Source: Mycobacterium kyorinense
GTDB lineage: Bacteria; Actinomycetota; Actinomycetes; Mycobacteriales; Mycobacteriaceae
Direction of reading: 5' to 3'
Length of the DNA: 64,000 bases
Assembly (NCBI RefSeq): GCF_002101735.1
Contig: NZ_LQPE01000172.1
Coordinates: 124,001 to 188,000, forward strand
Each line of letters begins with the position of its first letter. Position 1 is the stretch's first letter. The translations under genes and the position numbers were made by a program. This document shows positions 1 to 6,951 of the stretch, one piece after another. The notes below the pieces were generated by a model. The model saw nothing but the letters and a program-made list of their open reading frames with translations. It searched no databases and was not told the origin of the DNA.

Positions 1-2296
1 CGGCCAGCCGGGCCGTCACCTCCAGCACGGTGTGCAGCGTGTCGATCGCGTCGGCGTCCTCTTCCCAGAACCGCTGCCGGGAGCGTCGCACGTACCAATT
101 GGTCAGCGCCTCGGTGAATTGGCGCAGCTGCTCGCAGGCACCCGAGATGTCGCAGACGTCCATCTCGGCGGTGAGGTCCTCGCGCAGCGCCGCCAGCTTG
201 GCCAGAATGTAGCGATCCAGCACATGCCGCGAATCCGTGCGCCAGGTACCGACTTTCGGCGCGTACAGCGCCAAAAAGCTGTAGGCGTTCGTCAACGGCA
301 ACATGACCTGGCGCACGCCTTCGCGGATGCCGGGTTCGGTGACGATCAGGTTTCCGCCCCGCAGGATCGGCGACGCCATCAAAAACCAGCGCATGGCGTC
401 GGAGCCGTCGCGGTCGAACACCTCAGTCACGTCGGGGTAGTTGCGCAGCGACTTGCTCATCTTCTGCCCGTCGCTGCCGAGCACAATGCCATGTGCCACA
501 CAGGTTTTGAATGCCGGCCGGTCGAAGAGCGCAGTGGCCAGCACGTGCAGCGTGTAGAACCAGCCGCGGGTCTGCCCGATGTATTCGACGATGAAATCGC
601 CGGGGTAATGGGTGTCGAACCAGTCACGGTTCTCGAACGGGTAGTGCACCTGCGCGTACGGCATCGACCCGGAGTCGAACCACACGTCGAAAACGTCGGG
701 GATGCGCCGCATCGTCGAGCGGCCGGTGGGGTCGTCCGGGTTGGGCCGGGTGAGCTCGTCGATGTAGGGCCGGTGCAGATTGTCCGGGCGCACCCCGAAG
801 TCGCGCGCCAGCTCGTCGAGGCTTCCGTAGACGTCGATCCGCGGATACGCCGGATCATCGGACATCCACACCGGAATCGGCGTGCCCCAGTAGCGGTTTC
901 GCGAGATCGACCAGTCGCGCGCGTTGGCCAGCCACTTGCCGAACTGGCCGTCCTTGACGTGCTCGGGGTACCAGGTGATCTGCTGGTTGAGTTCGACCAT
1001 GCGGTCCCGGAATTCGGTGACCCTGACGAACCACGACGACACCGCCCGGTAGATCAACGGGTTTCGGCAGCGCCAGCAGTGCGGGTAGGGGTGCTCGTAG
1101 GTTTCATGCCGCAGCAGCACCGCGCCGTTGGCCGCCGCGGGACCGGTGCCGTTCTTCAGATCGCGGATGATGTGCGGGTTGGCGTCGAAGACGTGCTGAC
1201 CCTGATAGTCCGGGACCGTGGCGTCGAAGCGGCCCTTGGCGTCGACGGGCGTCACCGGCACGATGCCGGCCCGATCACCGGTGTCCTTGTCGTCTTCGCC
1301 GTAGGCCGGCGCCATGTGCACGATCCCGGTACCGTCCTCGGTCGTCACGAACTCGCCGGGGAGTACCGCAAAAGCGTTGGCCGAGTCCATGAAATACGGG
1401 AACGGCGGCAGATACCGCAGACCCAGCAAGTCGGCGCCGCGGTAGCGGCCCAGCACCTCGGGCTCGTCGCCGAGCTCGCGGGCGTAGGCGGCCAGCCGGG
1501 CCTCCGCCAACACATAACGCCGCTCCCCCGCCCGCACCTGCACGTAGGTGACGTCAGGATTGACAGCGACCGCCTGGTTGGACGGCAGGGTCCACGGCGT
1601 CGTCGTCCACACCAACAGATACGCGCCGGCCAATTCCCCTTCGGGCACAAGGAATCCGACCGTGATCGCCGGATCCTGGCGGCTCTGGTAGATGTCGTCG
1701 TCCATCCGCAGCTCGTGGTTGGACAGCGGGGTCTCGTCGCGCCAGCAATACGGCAGGACCCGGTAGCCCTCGTACGCCAAGCCCTTGTCCCACAACTGCT
1801 TGAACGCCCAGATCACCGACTCCATGTAAGGCAAATCGAGCGTCTTGTAGTCGTGTTCGAAGTCGACCCAGCGCGCCTGACGGGTGACATAGGCCTGCCA
1901 CTCGTCGGTGTAGCGCAACACCGATTCGCGGCAGGCCTCGTTGAACGCGGCGATGCCCATCGCGTCGATCTGCGACTTGTCGGTGATGCCGAGTTGCCGC
2001 TCGACTTCGAGTTCGGCGGGCAGGCCGTGGGTGTCCCAGCCGAAGCGACGCTCCACCTTGTAGCCGCGCATCGTCCGGTACCGCGGCACGATGTCCTTGA
2101 CGTAGCCGGTGAGCAGATGCCCGTAATGCGGCAGGCCGTTGGCGAACGGCGGCCCGTCGTAGAACACGTACTCGGGGGCGTCGGCGCGGCGGGCGATGCT
2201 GGCGCGGAAGGTGTGGTCGCGGCCCCAGTAGTCGAGAACCTCGAGTTCGGCCGCCGGAAAGTCGGGCGTCCCGCCGGCCAGCTTGGGGTAAGTCAA
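1..2296 (-). CDS. ileS: Isoleucyl-tRNA synthetase, 3' end outside window
   Basis: Class I aminoacyl-tRNA synthetase that charges tRNA-Ile in the cytoplasm. The first 765 codons are present; the C-terminal anticodon-binding part runs off the left edge (mycobacterial IleS is about 1040 residues). The HIGH-type motif is HYGH at residues 57-60 and the KMSKS loop is encoded at 449-463 (about residue 612). I chose the TTG start at 2296 because AGGGAG lies 8 bases upstream and the protein then begins MTYPKLAGG, like mycobacterial IleS. A GTG at 2317 is in frame but would put that ribosome site inside the gene. A T-box leader precedes it. Identification is certain; the start is likely. Confidence 0.97.
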   Translation of the reverse strand, partial: MTYPKLAGGTPDFPAAELEVLDYWGRDHTFRASIARRADAPEYVFYDGPPFANGLPHYGHLLTGYVKDIVPRYRTMRGYKVERRFGWDTHGLPAELEVERQLGITDKSQIDAMGIAAFNEACRESVLRYTDEWQAYVTRQARWVDFEHDYKTLDLPYMESVIWAFKQLWDKGLAYEGYRVLPYCWRDETPLSNHELRMDDDIYQSRQDPAITVGFLVPEGELAGAYLLVWTTTPWTLPSNQAVAVNPDVTYVQVRAGERRYVLAEARLAAYARELGDEPEVLGRYRGADLLGLRYLPPFPYFMDSANAFAVLPGEFVTTEDGTGIVHMAPAYGEDDKDTGDRAGIVPVTPVDAKGRFDATVPDYQGQHVFDANPHIIRDLKNGTGPAAANGAVLLRHETYEHPYPHCWRCRNPLIYRAVSSWFVRVTEFRDRMVELNQQITWYPEHVKDGQFGKWLANARDWSISRNRYWGTPIPVWMSDDPAYPRIDVYGSLDELARDFGVRPDNLHRPYIDELTRPNPDDPTGRSTMRRIPDVFDVWFDSGSMPYAQVHYPFENRDWFDTHYPGDFIVEYIGQTRGWFYTLHVLATALFDRPAFKTCVAHGIVLGSDGQKMSKSLRNYPDVTEVFDRDGSDAMRWFLMASPILRGGNLIVTEPGIREGVRQVMLPLTNAYSFLALYAPKVGTWRTDSRHVLDRYILAKLAALREDLTAEMDVCDISGACEQLRQFTEALTNWYVRRSRQRFWEEDADAIDTLHTVLEVTARLA

Positions 2297-2298
2297 AG

Positions 2299-2495
2299 CG
2301 TCGTCTCCCTGTGCCACTGTTCTGGCCGGGGACGACGACCGCGCTGTAGCGCGAGCGCCGCGGTACCACCCCGCTTGCCACGCAGAGGCGTGGCCGCTCA
2401 TTGCAGGCTGTGACGGGCCTACCCGTTCGGTTCTACTGAGCCTGACCGGCCGTTCTTCCGAAGGCTCCCCGGTGATGGCCGGATCGACGCCGCTG
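2299..2495 (-). promoter_or_regulatory. T-box riboswitch leader of ileS, translational type
   Basis: The leader carries the T-box core GGGGTGGTACCGCGG (minus strand of 2359-2373), whose TGGNACC part contacts the uncharged tRNA acceptor end. An ATC triplet at 2476-2474, within GGCCATCACC, fits an Ile specifier codon. Downstream, GTCGTCGTCCCC (2339-2328) is complementary to the ileS ribosome site region GGGAGACGAC (2309-2300), so it can act as a sequestrator. There is no U-run terminator. This matches the known actinobacterial design, in which uncharged tRNA-Ile frees the ribosome site. A -10-like TAGAAT lies at 2506-2501. Confidence 0.88.
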
Positions 2496-2503
2496 GGTCG
2501 ATT

Positions 2504-2962
2504 CTACGGGCGGCGCGCAAATCGAGCCGGGCGAGCCCGCACCTCGTCGCCCGTGAGCGCGGCGCCACACCGGTCGCAGTGCAGGCGGTCCTCGGGATGC
2601 CCGCCGCACTCGTGGTGTTCAAGCGTCAGCGGCGGCCCGTCGGGTTCGCCGTAGTAGCGGTCGCCCCACAGCATCAGCTGGGTGAGCACCGGCAACAGTG
2701 CGCGGCCCTTCTCGGTGAGGTGGTACTCGAATCGCTCCGGCCGGCTCTGGTAGCGCCGTCGTTCCAGCACACCCTCGTCGACCAGGTGCGCCAGCCGCGC
2801 GGCAAGCATGCTGCGGGTGATGCCGGTGCCGGCGCACAACTCGTCGAACCGGTGCCGGCCGAGGAAGACGTCGCGGATGACGAGCACGGACCAGCGTTGC
2901 CCGATCACCTCGAGGGTGCGCGCGATCGAGCAGACCTGGTCGGGGTAGTCGCGGTCCAACAT
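2504..2962 (-). CDS. HxlR-family transcriptional regulator
   Basis: A 152-residue winged-helix regulator of the HxlR/MarR-like family. The core runs from about residue 8 to 100 (Cys11-SIARTLEVIGQRW, then ITRSMLAARLAHLVDEGVLERR as recognition helix and wing). A C-terminal extension carries Cys119, Cys129 and Cys132 in a zinc-ribbon-like arrangement, so it may sense redox state or metal; this is inference. It is divergent from a methyltransferase gene across 61 bases that contain an inverted repeat, its probable operator. A -10-like TACCAT precedes the ATG by 9 bases with no clear ribosome site. Confidence 0.9.
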   Translation of the reverse strand: MLDRDYPDQVCSIARTLEVIGQRWSVLVIRDVFLGRHRFDELCAGTGITRSMLAARLAHLVDEGVLERRRYQSRPERFEYHLTEKGRALLPVLTQLMLWGDRYYGEPDGPPLTLEHHECGGHPEDRLHCDRCGAALTGDEVRARPARFARRP

Positions 2963-2997
2963 GATCAGTCCATGGTAACCGGGTCAGTTGTGTGATG

Positions 2998-3022
2998 CGA
3001 CTGACCGCCGTAAGGTCAGTCG
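2998..3022. promoter_or_regulatory. Inverted-repeat operator between HxlR gene and methyltransferase
   Basis: CGACTGACC (2998-3006) and its exact reverse complement GGTCAGTCG (3014-3022) are separated by 7 bases. Further half-sites GATCAGTC (2963-2970) and GGTCAGTT (2982-2989) lie closer to the HxlR gene. The right arm overlaps TAAGGT (3011-3016), a -10 box placed 7 bases before the methyltransferase ATG. Binding by the adjacent HxlR protein is inferred from position. Confidence 0.7.
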
Positions 3023-3023
3023 T

Positions 3024-3872
3024 ATGACACGACCCGACGCTGGAGCCGCCACCCTCATCGCGAACGTTTCCGACACGGCCCGCTGGATCGCGGCCTATCG
3101 TGCCACCGAGTCCGCCCGCCCCGACGCGCTGTTCTGTGACCACCTCGCCGAGCGGCTCGCCGGCGAGCACGGCCACGCCATCGCCGCCGCGGCCCCGCCC
3201 GTTAGCTGGGCACTGGTGGCCCGCACCAAGCTGATCGACGATATCGTCGTCAAGGCCATCGCGGAGGGCTGCGACCGGGTGCTCAACGTGGCGGCCGGCC
3301 TCGACACCCGGCCGTACCGGCTGGACCTGCCAGCGGATTTGACCTGGATAGAAGCGGACCTGCCGGCGCTGCTGGCGGAGAAGGAGCAGTCGCTCGCCGA
3401 CCAGACAGCGCGATGCCAACTGCGCCGCTGGGCGGTCGACATGGCCGACCCCGCGGCCCGCGACGCGTTCTTGACCGACGCGCTGGACGGTGCCCGCAAG
3501 GCGCTGGTCTTGACCGAGGGGCTGCTGATGTACCTGGAGCCCGGCGACGTCGCCGCCCTTGCGCAGGCGTTCAGGCGTCCTGAGATTGCCTGGTGGTTGC
3601 TCGAATTCTGGGGTGCGGGGCTGAAGAAATGGATGAGCAAGAAGACCAGAGGCATCATGGCCAACGCGCCGTTTCGATTCGGGCCGGACAACGGGCTGGC
3701 CTACTTCGAAGAGCTCGGCTGGAAACCCGTCGAGACCGAGCCGATTTTGCAGGCCGCGCACCGCTTCGGCAGGCTGCCGTTTCCGTATCGCTTCGCCGCG
3801 TACCTGCCCGCCCCTGACCCGCGCAACCCGGGAAACAAGCGCTGGAGTGCCGTCACTCGGCTGACGCCGTAG
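3024..3872 (+). CDS. SAM-dependent methyltransferase, PPM1/LCMT (TIGR00027-like) family
   Basis: A 282-residue class I methyltransferase of the large mycobacterial family related to leucine carboxyl methyltransferases. The SAM-binding region is recognisable as VLNVAAGLDTRPYRL, followed by WIEADLPALLAEKE and the later LVLTEGLLMYL. The substrate is unknown. The ATG at 3024 lies 7 bases after a TAAGGT -10 box, so the mRNA is probably leaderless; an in-frame upstream ATG at 2988 would place the operator inside the gene. Control by the divergent HxlR regulator is likely. Confidence 0.88.
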   Translation: MTRPDAGAATLIANVSDTARWIAAYRATESARPDALFCDHLAERLAGEHGHAIAAAAPPVSWALVARTKLIDDIVVKAIAEGCDRVLNVAAGLDTRPYRLDLPADLTWIEADLPALLAEKEQSLADQTARCQLRRWAVDMADPAARDAFLTDALDGARKALVLTEGLLMYLEPGDVAALAQAFRRPEIAWWLLEFWGAGLKKWMSKKTRGIMANAPFRFGPDNGLAYFEELGWKPVETEPILQAAHRFGRLPFPYRFAAYLPAPDPRNPGNKRWSAVTRLTP

Positions 3873-3878
3873 AGCCGT

Positions 3879-4253
3879 TCAGCCGAGCGCGGCCTTGGCG
3901 TCGGCGAGGTTGTCGGCGGCCAGCACCAGCCGGGTGTTGGTCGCGAGGTACACGGTCTCGAGGTTGACGTTCGCGGCACCCAACTTGTGGACGACCTCGG
4001 CGAGCCCGCCGGGACGGTCCTCCACGTCGAGCACGATCACCTCTTGCTCCTCGGCGATTTGGATCCCCGCGCCCTGCAGCGCTTCGAACGCGGGCGTCGC
4101 GTCCTGCACCAGGATGTGGATCTTGGCCTGTCCCCCGCCGCTGGTGACGGCGCACAGACCGGCGATGTTCACGCCTGCATCGCCCAGCACGTCGCCGACC
4201 CGGGCGAGCTCACCTGGGTCGTCGTCGACATACAGCGTCAGATCGGTCGCCAT
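3879..4253 (-). CDS. Tandem ACT-domain protein
   Basis: A 124-residue protein made of two ACT-type ligand-binding domains: residues about 4-65 (LTLYVDDDPGELARVGDVL) and about 70-124 (IVLDVEDRPGGLAEVVHKLG). ACT domains bind amino acids and regulate metabolic enzymes; no catalytic domain is present, so it is probably a stand-alone sensor. The ATG follows TAGCGT (minus strand of 4260-4265) by 6 bases, so the transcript is probably leaderless. It is convergent with the methyltransferase (6-base gap) and divergent from the lipase. The ligand cannot be told from sequence. Confidence 0.85.
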   Translation of the reverse strand: MATDLTLYVDDDPGELARVGDVLGDAGVNIAGLCAVTSGGGQAKIHILVQDATPAFEALQGAGIQIAEEQEVIVLDVEDRPGGLAEVVHKLGAANVNLETVYLATNTRLVLAADNLADAKAALG

Positions 4254-4259
4254 GGGCTA

Positions 4260-4310
4260 ACGCTAGCTGTCGTTAAAGCCGCACGGAACCTGCGATTTCG
4301 TCCTTAGACT
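4260..4310. promoter_or_regulatory. Divergent leaderless promoters of the ACT protein and lipase genes
   Basis: Minus strand: TAGCGT (4265-4260) lies 6 bases before the ACT gene ATG. Plus strand: TAGACT (4305-4310) lies 6 bases before the lipase GTG at 4317. Neither start has a ribosome site. Both fit the mycobacterial TANNNT -10 box. Confidence 0.6.
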
Positions 4311-4316
4311 GCGGCT

Positions 4317-5078
4317 GTGGCATTCGATGCGTCGTTTGCTCGCGACGTGGTCCTGCCGCTGGCGACGGCGGCCTACACCGTGATGGACGGCGGTCCTGCC
4401 GTGCTGCCGTCGGGATTCACCCAAACCGCGCTGATTCAGGTGCAGGCCGCGGTGCTTGTCGCGATGACCGACCCGCATCCCGCCGTCAAGGCAATGACCA
4501 AGGACACCAACATCTTCGGGTTGATGGGCCACAGCACAGCCACGCGCACCGCGTTCGTGTCGTTTCGGGGCAGCTCCGATATTGCCGACTGGGTGGCCGA
4601 CTTCGACGCGGTCCCCGAGGACTACCGTCCCCTCAGCGGGTTCGGGCAGGTGCACAGCGGCTTTCAGGAGGTCTACGAGCTTGTCCGCGCCAGCATCGCC
4701 GCGAACCTGGCGGCCGCGAGCAGCGGCTGCGACCAGATCCTCATCACCGGCCACAGCCTCGGCGCGGCGCTGGCCGCGCTCGCCGCGCCGGACATCTTCC
4801 GCGGGATGCCGCCCAACACGATCGAGCCGCGGCTCGTCACGTTCGCCGGTCCACGGGTCGGGCTCTCGGACTTCGCCGCCGCGTTCAACGCCGCCATCGA
4901 AAGTTGTTTCCGCGTAGTCAATTTCCTCGACATCGTGCCGCACGTCCCGCCGTCGCCCTACGTGCACGTCGGCACCGAAATCCTGGTCGACAGCGGCGGC
5001 CCGATCGACATCGGCTGGCGCCACAGCCTCGCCGCCTACAAAGACGGGCTATCCGCACTCATCGCGGCTCAGGCCTGA
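4317..5078 (+). CDS. Class 3 lipase family protein
   Basis: A 253-residue alpha/beta hydrolase of the lipase class 3 type. The nucleophile elbow GHSLG puts the catalytic Ser at residue 147; Asp205 (VNFLDIVPHV) and His236 (WRHSLAAY) complete a plausible triad. The conserved FRGS oxyanion segment is at about 83-86. No signal peptide is visible, so it is probably cytoplasmic or membrane-associated. Natural substrates are likely acylglycerols or other esters. The GTG start follows TAGACT by 6 bases (leaderless). The last 10 bases overlap the convergent gene at 5069. Confidence 0.9.
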   Translation: MAFDASFARDVVLPLATAAYTVMDGGPAVLPSGFTQTALIQVQAAVLVAMTDPHPAVKAMTKDTNIFGLMGHSTATRTAFVSFRGSSDIADWVADFDAVPEDYRPLSGFGQVHSGFQEVYELVRASIAANLAAASSGCDQILITGHSLGAALAALAAPDIFRGMPPNTIEPRLVTFAGPRVGLSDFAAAFNAAIESCFRVVNFLDIVPHVPPSPYVHVGTEILVDSGGPIDIGWRHSLAAYKDGLSALIAAQA

Positions 5079-5347
5079 CGCAGCCACCCCACGCCGGCCC
5101 GTGCACAGTCTTCCGCCAGCGTCAGCAACGCCCGAATACCTTGCATGCCAAGGTAACCCACGTCCGACAGATCCTGGACCAAGGCGTTGCCGTCGCACCG
5201 GTAGACGTAGGCACCGTCGGTGTCGGTCATCACCGCAACGCCGGGGCCCTGAAGGTGAGTTCTTGCCAGTGCGCCACCGCCGGCGACGGTATGGTCACCG
5301 ACGTCGGAGGCGAGCAAAGAACACAATGTCGGCGTCTTATCGGTCAT
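5069..5347 (-). CDS. Conserved-looking hypothetical protein, 92 aa
   Basis: A small soluble protein beginning MTDKTPTLCSLLASDVGDHT. I do not recognise the family. It has no signal peptide or membrane helix. A central beta-like stretch (VAVMTDTDGAYVYRCDG) and a terminal helix rich in Ala and Leu suggest a small alpha/beta fold. It overlaps the end of the lipase gene by 10 bases and is divergent from the broken TetR gene, with the 28-bp palindrome at 5384-5411 between them, so it may belong to that regulator's targets. The ORF extends upstream, but this ATG leaves the palindrome untouched. Confidence 0.6.
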   Translation of the reverse strand: MTDKTPTLCSLLASDVGDHTVAGGGALARTHLQGPGVAVMTDTDGAYVYRCDGNALVQDLSDVGYLGMQGIRALLTLAEDCARAGVGWLRQA

Positions 5348-5383
5348 GCCAGACCCACCCCCAGCTGATGCATCCTCGAATCC

Positions 5384-5411
5384 CCGGGTACGCGGTACGC
5401 CGCGTACCCGG
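5384..5411. promoter_or_regulatory. 28-bp palindromic operator upstream of the broken TetR gene
   Basis: Two perfect 12-base arms, CCGGGTACGCGG and CCGCGTACCCGG, flank TACG. TAGAAT (5412-5417), a good -10 box for the plus-strand gene, begins directly at its right edge. It lies between the TetR gene and the 92-residue hypothetical gene and has the size and place of a TetR autoregulatory operator. Confidence 0.75.
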
Positions 5412-5456
5412 TAGAATAGAGGTACATCATGTCCCATGTAAAGGGTGGGCGCTCGG

Positions 5457-6158
5457 GTGAGCCGTTCAACTTCTGAGGCCGTCGACGGCCGGACGATCCG
5501 CTGGGCCGGGCAACGAGAACGGCGTCGCGCCGAATTCGTCGAGGCGGCACTGCACACCATCGCCGAATGCGGGCCCGCGACGTCCATCGAGCAGATCGCC
5601 GCGCAGGTAGGGGTCACCCGCACCAAGTTGTACCGCTACTTCGACGGCGCCGCCGACCTGCATCGCGAGGTGGCGCGCCGGGCGGCCGCGATGCTGATCA
5701 CCGAGCTGGAACCGGTGTGGAAGCCCAGCGGCAGCCCGCTCGAGATGGTGTCGATCGGCGTCGGGGCGCACATCCGCTGGCTGACCACCCACACCAACCT
5801 GTATCTGTACCTGGCCTGACACCTGTTGACCGACGAGGCCGACGCCCCCGACGCGATCACCTACATCCGCGCCACCGTGGGTGCCCTGCTGGCCCAGCTG
5901 TTGGCCGACTATCTGAACGCCTTCGGAATTGACCCGCGGCCGGCCGAGCCGCTGGGGTTCGGGATCGTCGGCTTCGTCGATTCGGCCGCACGCCAATGGT
6001 TACAGCAGCGGGGTGCGTATTCGCAGGAGGAGCTGATCGGCCAGCTGGCCGAGTGGGTCTGGCTGCTGCTGGACACCACGCTGAAGGCCGGCGGAGTGCA
6101 CCTCGACCCCCACGAGCCGCTGGCCAAGCCGGAGGAGATCGCCGCGGCCCGGGCATAA
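5457..6158 (+). pseudogene. TetR-family regulator interrupted by an in-frame TGA
   Basis: The reading frame encodes a full-length TetR protein of about 233 residues, but codon 5817-5819 is TGA. Before it lies the DNA-binding domain (ERRRAEFVEAALHTIAECG, then VGVTRTKLYRYFDGAADLHR); after it, the same frame continues without shift as HLLTDEADAPDAITYIRATV to 6158, a normal TetR ligand domain. A CGA to TGA change (Arg to stop) would explain it. The product would be a roughly 120-residue DNA-binding fragment unless there is readthrough or the base is a sequence error. Starts GTG 5457 and GTG 5445 are both possible. Confidence 0.85.
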
Positions 6159-6161
6159 AAG

Positions 6162-6200
6162 CGCTCCCGGCACCGAGGTCGAATCTCGGCACCGGGAGCG
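6162..6200. terminator. Bidirectional hairpin between convergent genes
   Basis: CGCTCCCGG (6162-6170) pairs with CCGGGAGCG (6192-6200), extended inward by CCGAG/CTCGG after a small internal bulge, with a GTCGAAT loop. It sits 4 bases after the TetR stop and just downstream of the convergent 77-residue gene. There is no long U tract. Confidence 0.65.
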
Positions 6201-6208
6201 ACGGACTT

Positions 6209-6442
6209 TCAGGCGCTGACTTCCAGGATGCCCGCCCGCCACAGCGCGGCGTAGAGCTGCCGCAGCGGGACACAGAGCAGCCGGGCAGCCCCGTCGACCA
6301 GCGGGTCGCCGCCGAACGGGCGATCGGGCCGCCTGGAGGTCTGCTTCGACGCCGGCGCAGGCGCCGGCTTGGGGGCAGGAACTACCCGCAGCTTCGGCGT
6401 CGGCGTCGCGGTTACCACGTCGTCGTACAGTACAGCGGTCAT
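6209..6442 (-). CDS. Rv1535-like conserved small protein
   Basis: A 77-residue protein beginning MTAVLYDDVVTATPTPK, with a Pro/Ala-rich middle (about residues 22-33) and a C-terminal helix LRQLYAALWRAGILEVSA. By position (M-box leader upstream, same strand as ileS) it corresponds to M. tuberculosis Rv1535, whose function is unknown to me. The ribosome site AGGAGG precedes the ATG by 5 bases. It has no signal peptide. Expression should depend on the M-box and upstream ORF in its leader, which points to a role in magnesium limitation; that role is inference. Confidence 0.8.
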   Translation of the reverse strand: MTAVLYDDVVTATPTPKLRVVPAPKPAPAPASKQTSRRPDRPFGGDPLVDGAARLLCVPLRQLYAALWRAGILEVSA

Positions 6443-6525
6443 GGTCGCCTCCTAGGCGGAAATCAAACGGGCACAACAGGATTCGTATGTCCCGTCCGAA
6501 ACGGACCGTTAAGGCGAACGCTGGC

Positions 6526-6606
6526 TCAGAAAAGAGCGGCGTGTCGGAGGCCGGATCGGGACGAAACGAAGCCCGGATATCGGTCCGGACTGTCACTGGA
6601 ACTCAT
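6526..6606 (-). CDS. 26-codon upstream ORF in the M-box leader
   Basis: Starts ATG at 6606 with a very strong ribosome site, GAGGAGGTGAGGG, about 4 bases upstream, and reads MSSSDSPDRYPGFVSSRSGL plus six more residues before TGA at 6528-6526. It ends 83 bases before the main gene. The minus-strand sequence CTCCTCCC inside the aptamer (6783-6776) is complementary to the GAGGAG of this ribosome site (6623-6618). In M. tuberculosis the homologous M-box is reported to control translation of a conserved small upstream ORF; this is the likely counterpart. Confidence 0.72.
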   Translation of the reverse strand: MSSSDSPDRYPGFVSSRSGLRHAALF

Positions 6607-6639
6607 GCGTCCCTCACCTCCTCACGGCACGTCACGCGC

Positions 6640-6866
6640 GGCGATCCGCGCTGGTTGCACGCAAGCAGGAGTACAGAACCCGAATAGATCGGGTAGCCGC
6701 ACCCCACTCGTCAGAGCTTCGGCACTACACGGCGTATCCGGAACCCGGAAGCCACTTGGGCTCAACCCTTAAGCCGGGAGGAGCTGTCCTGACCCTGGGC
6801 GTCTCTCGACGTTCGGGGTCAGTGGCCTGTATCCGTGTAGACGCCTCGCCTAACGAGGTGCTTACG
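6640..6866 (-). promoter_or_regulatory. M-box (ykoK) magnesium riboswitch
   Basis: The minus strand reads the M-box core in order: CTCGTTAGGCGAGGCGTC, then ACGGATACAGGCCACTGACC, then GAACGTCGAGAGACGCCCAG, then CGGCTTAAGGGTTGAGCCC and GTGGCTTCCGGG. These match the conserved aptamer blocks GTTAGGTGAGGC, GGATACAGGC, CGTCGAGAGACG and GGCTTAAGG. M-boxes fold around Mg2+ and shut down expression when Mg2+ is plentiful. The aptamer is about 6700-6866 and the rest down to the upstream ORF is the expression platform. No intrinsic terminator is visible, so the platform is probably translational, perhaps with Rho. Confidence 0.92.
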
Positions 6867-6872
6867 AAACCG

Positions 6873-6901
6873 ATGATGCACGAAGAACTGGAACGGGTCA
6901 A
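6873..6901 (-). promoter_or_regulatory. Promoter of the M-box transcript
   Basis: TTGACC (6901-6896) and CATCAT (6878-6873) are 17 bases apart on the minus strand. Transcription would begin a few bases before the M-box. The -10 is only a fair match (A at position 2, T at position 6). Confidence 0.55.
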
Positions 6902-6951
6902 TTCACCACACCTGTGAATTCACTGAACGGCCGCTGGGGGTTTACCAGGGC

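Noticed and set aside
2317..2317. GTG start for ileS
   Set aside because: It lies between the sequestrator and the ribosome site, while the TTG at 2296 has proper spacing and matches family N-termini.
32..2413. Very long plus-strand open frame opposite ileS
   Set aside because: It is the antisense shadow of ileS: no ribosome site, no recognisable domain, and Arg/Gly/Val-rich composition typical of reversed high-GC codons.
6901..6921. AATTCAC/GTGAATT inverted repeat upstream of the M-box promoter
   Set aside because: Short arms and a position just upstream of the -35. It could be an operator, but there is no regulator or second copy to support it.
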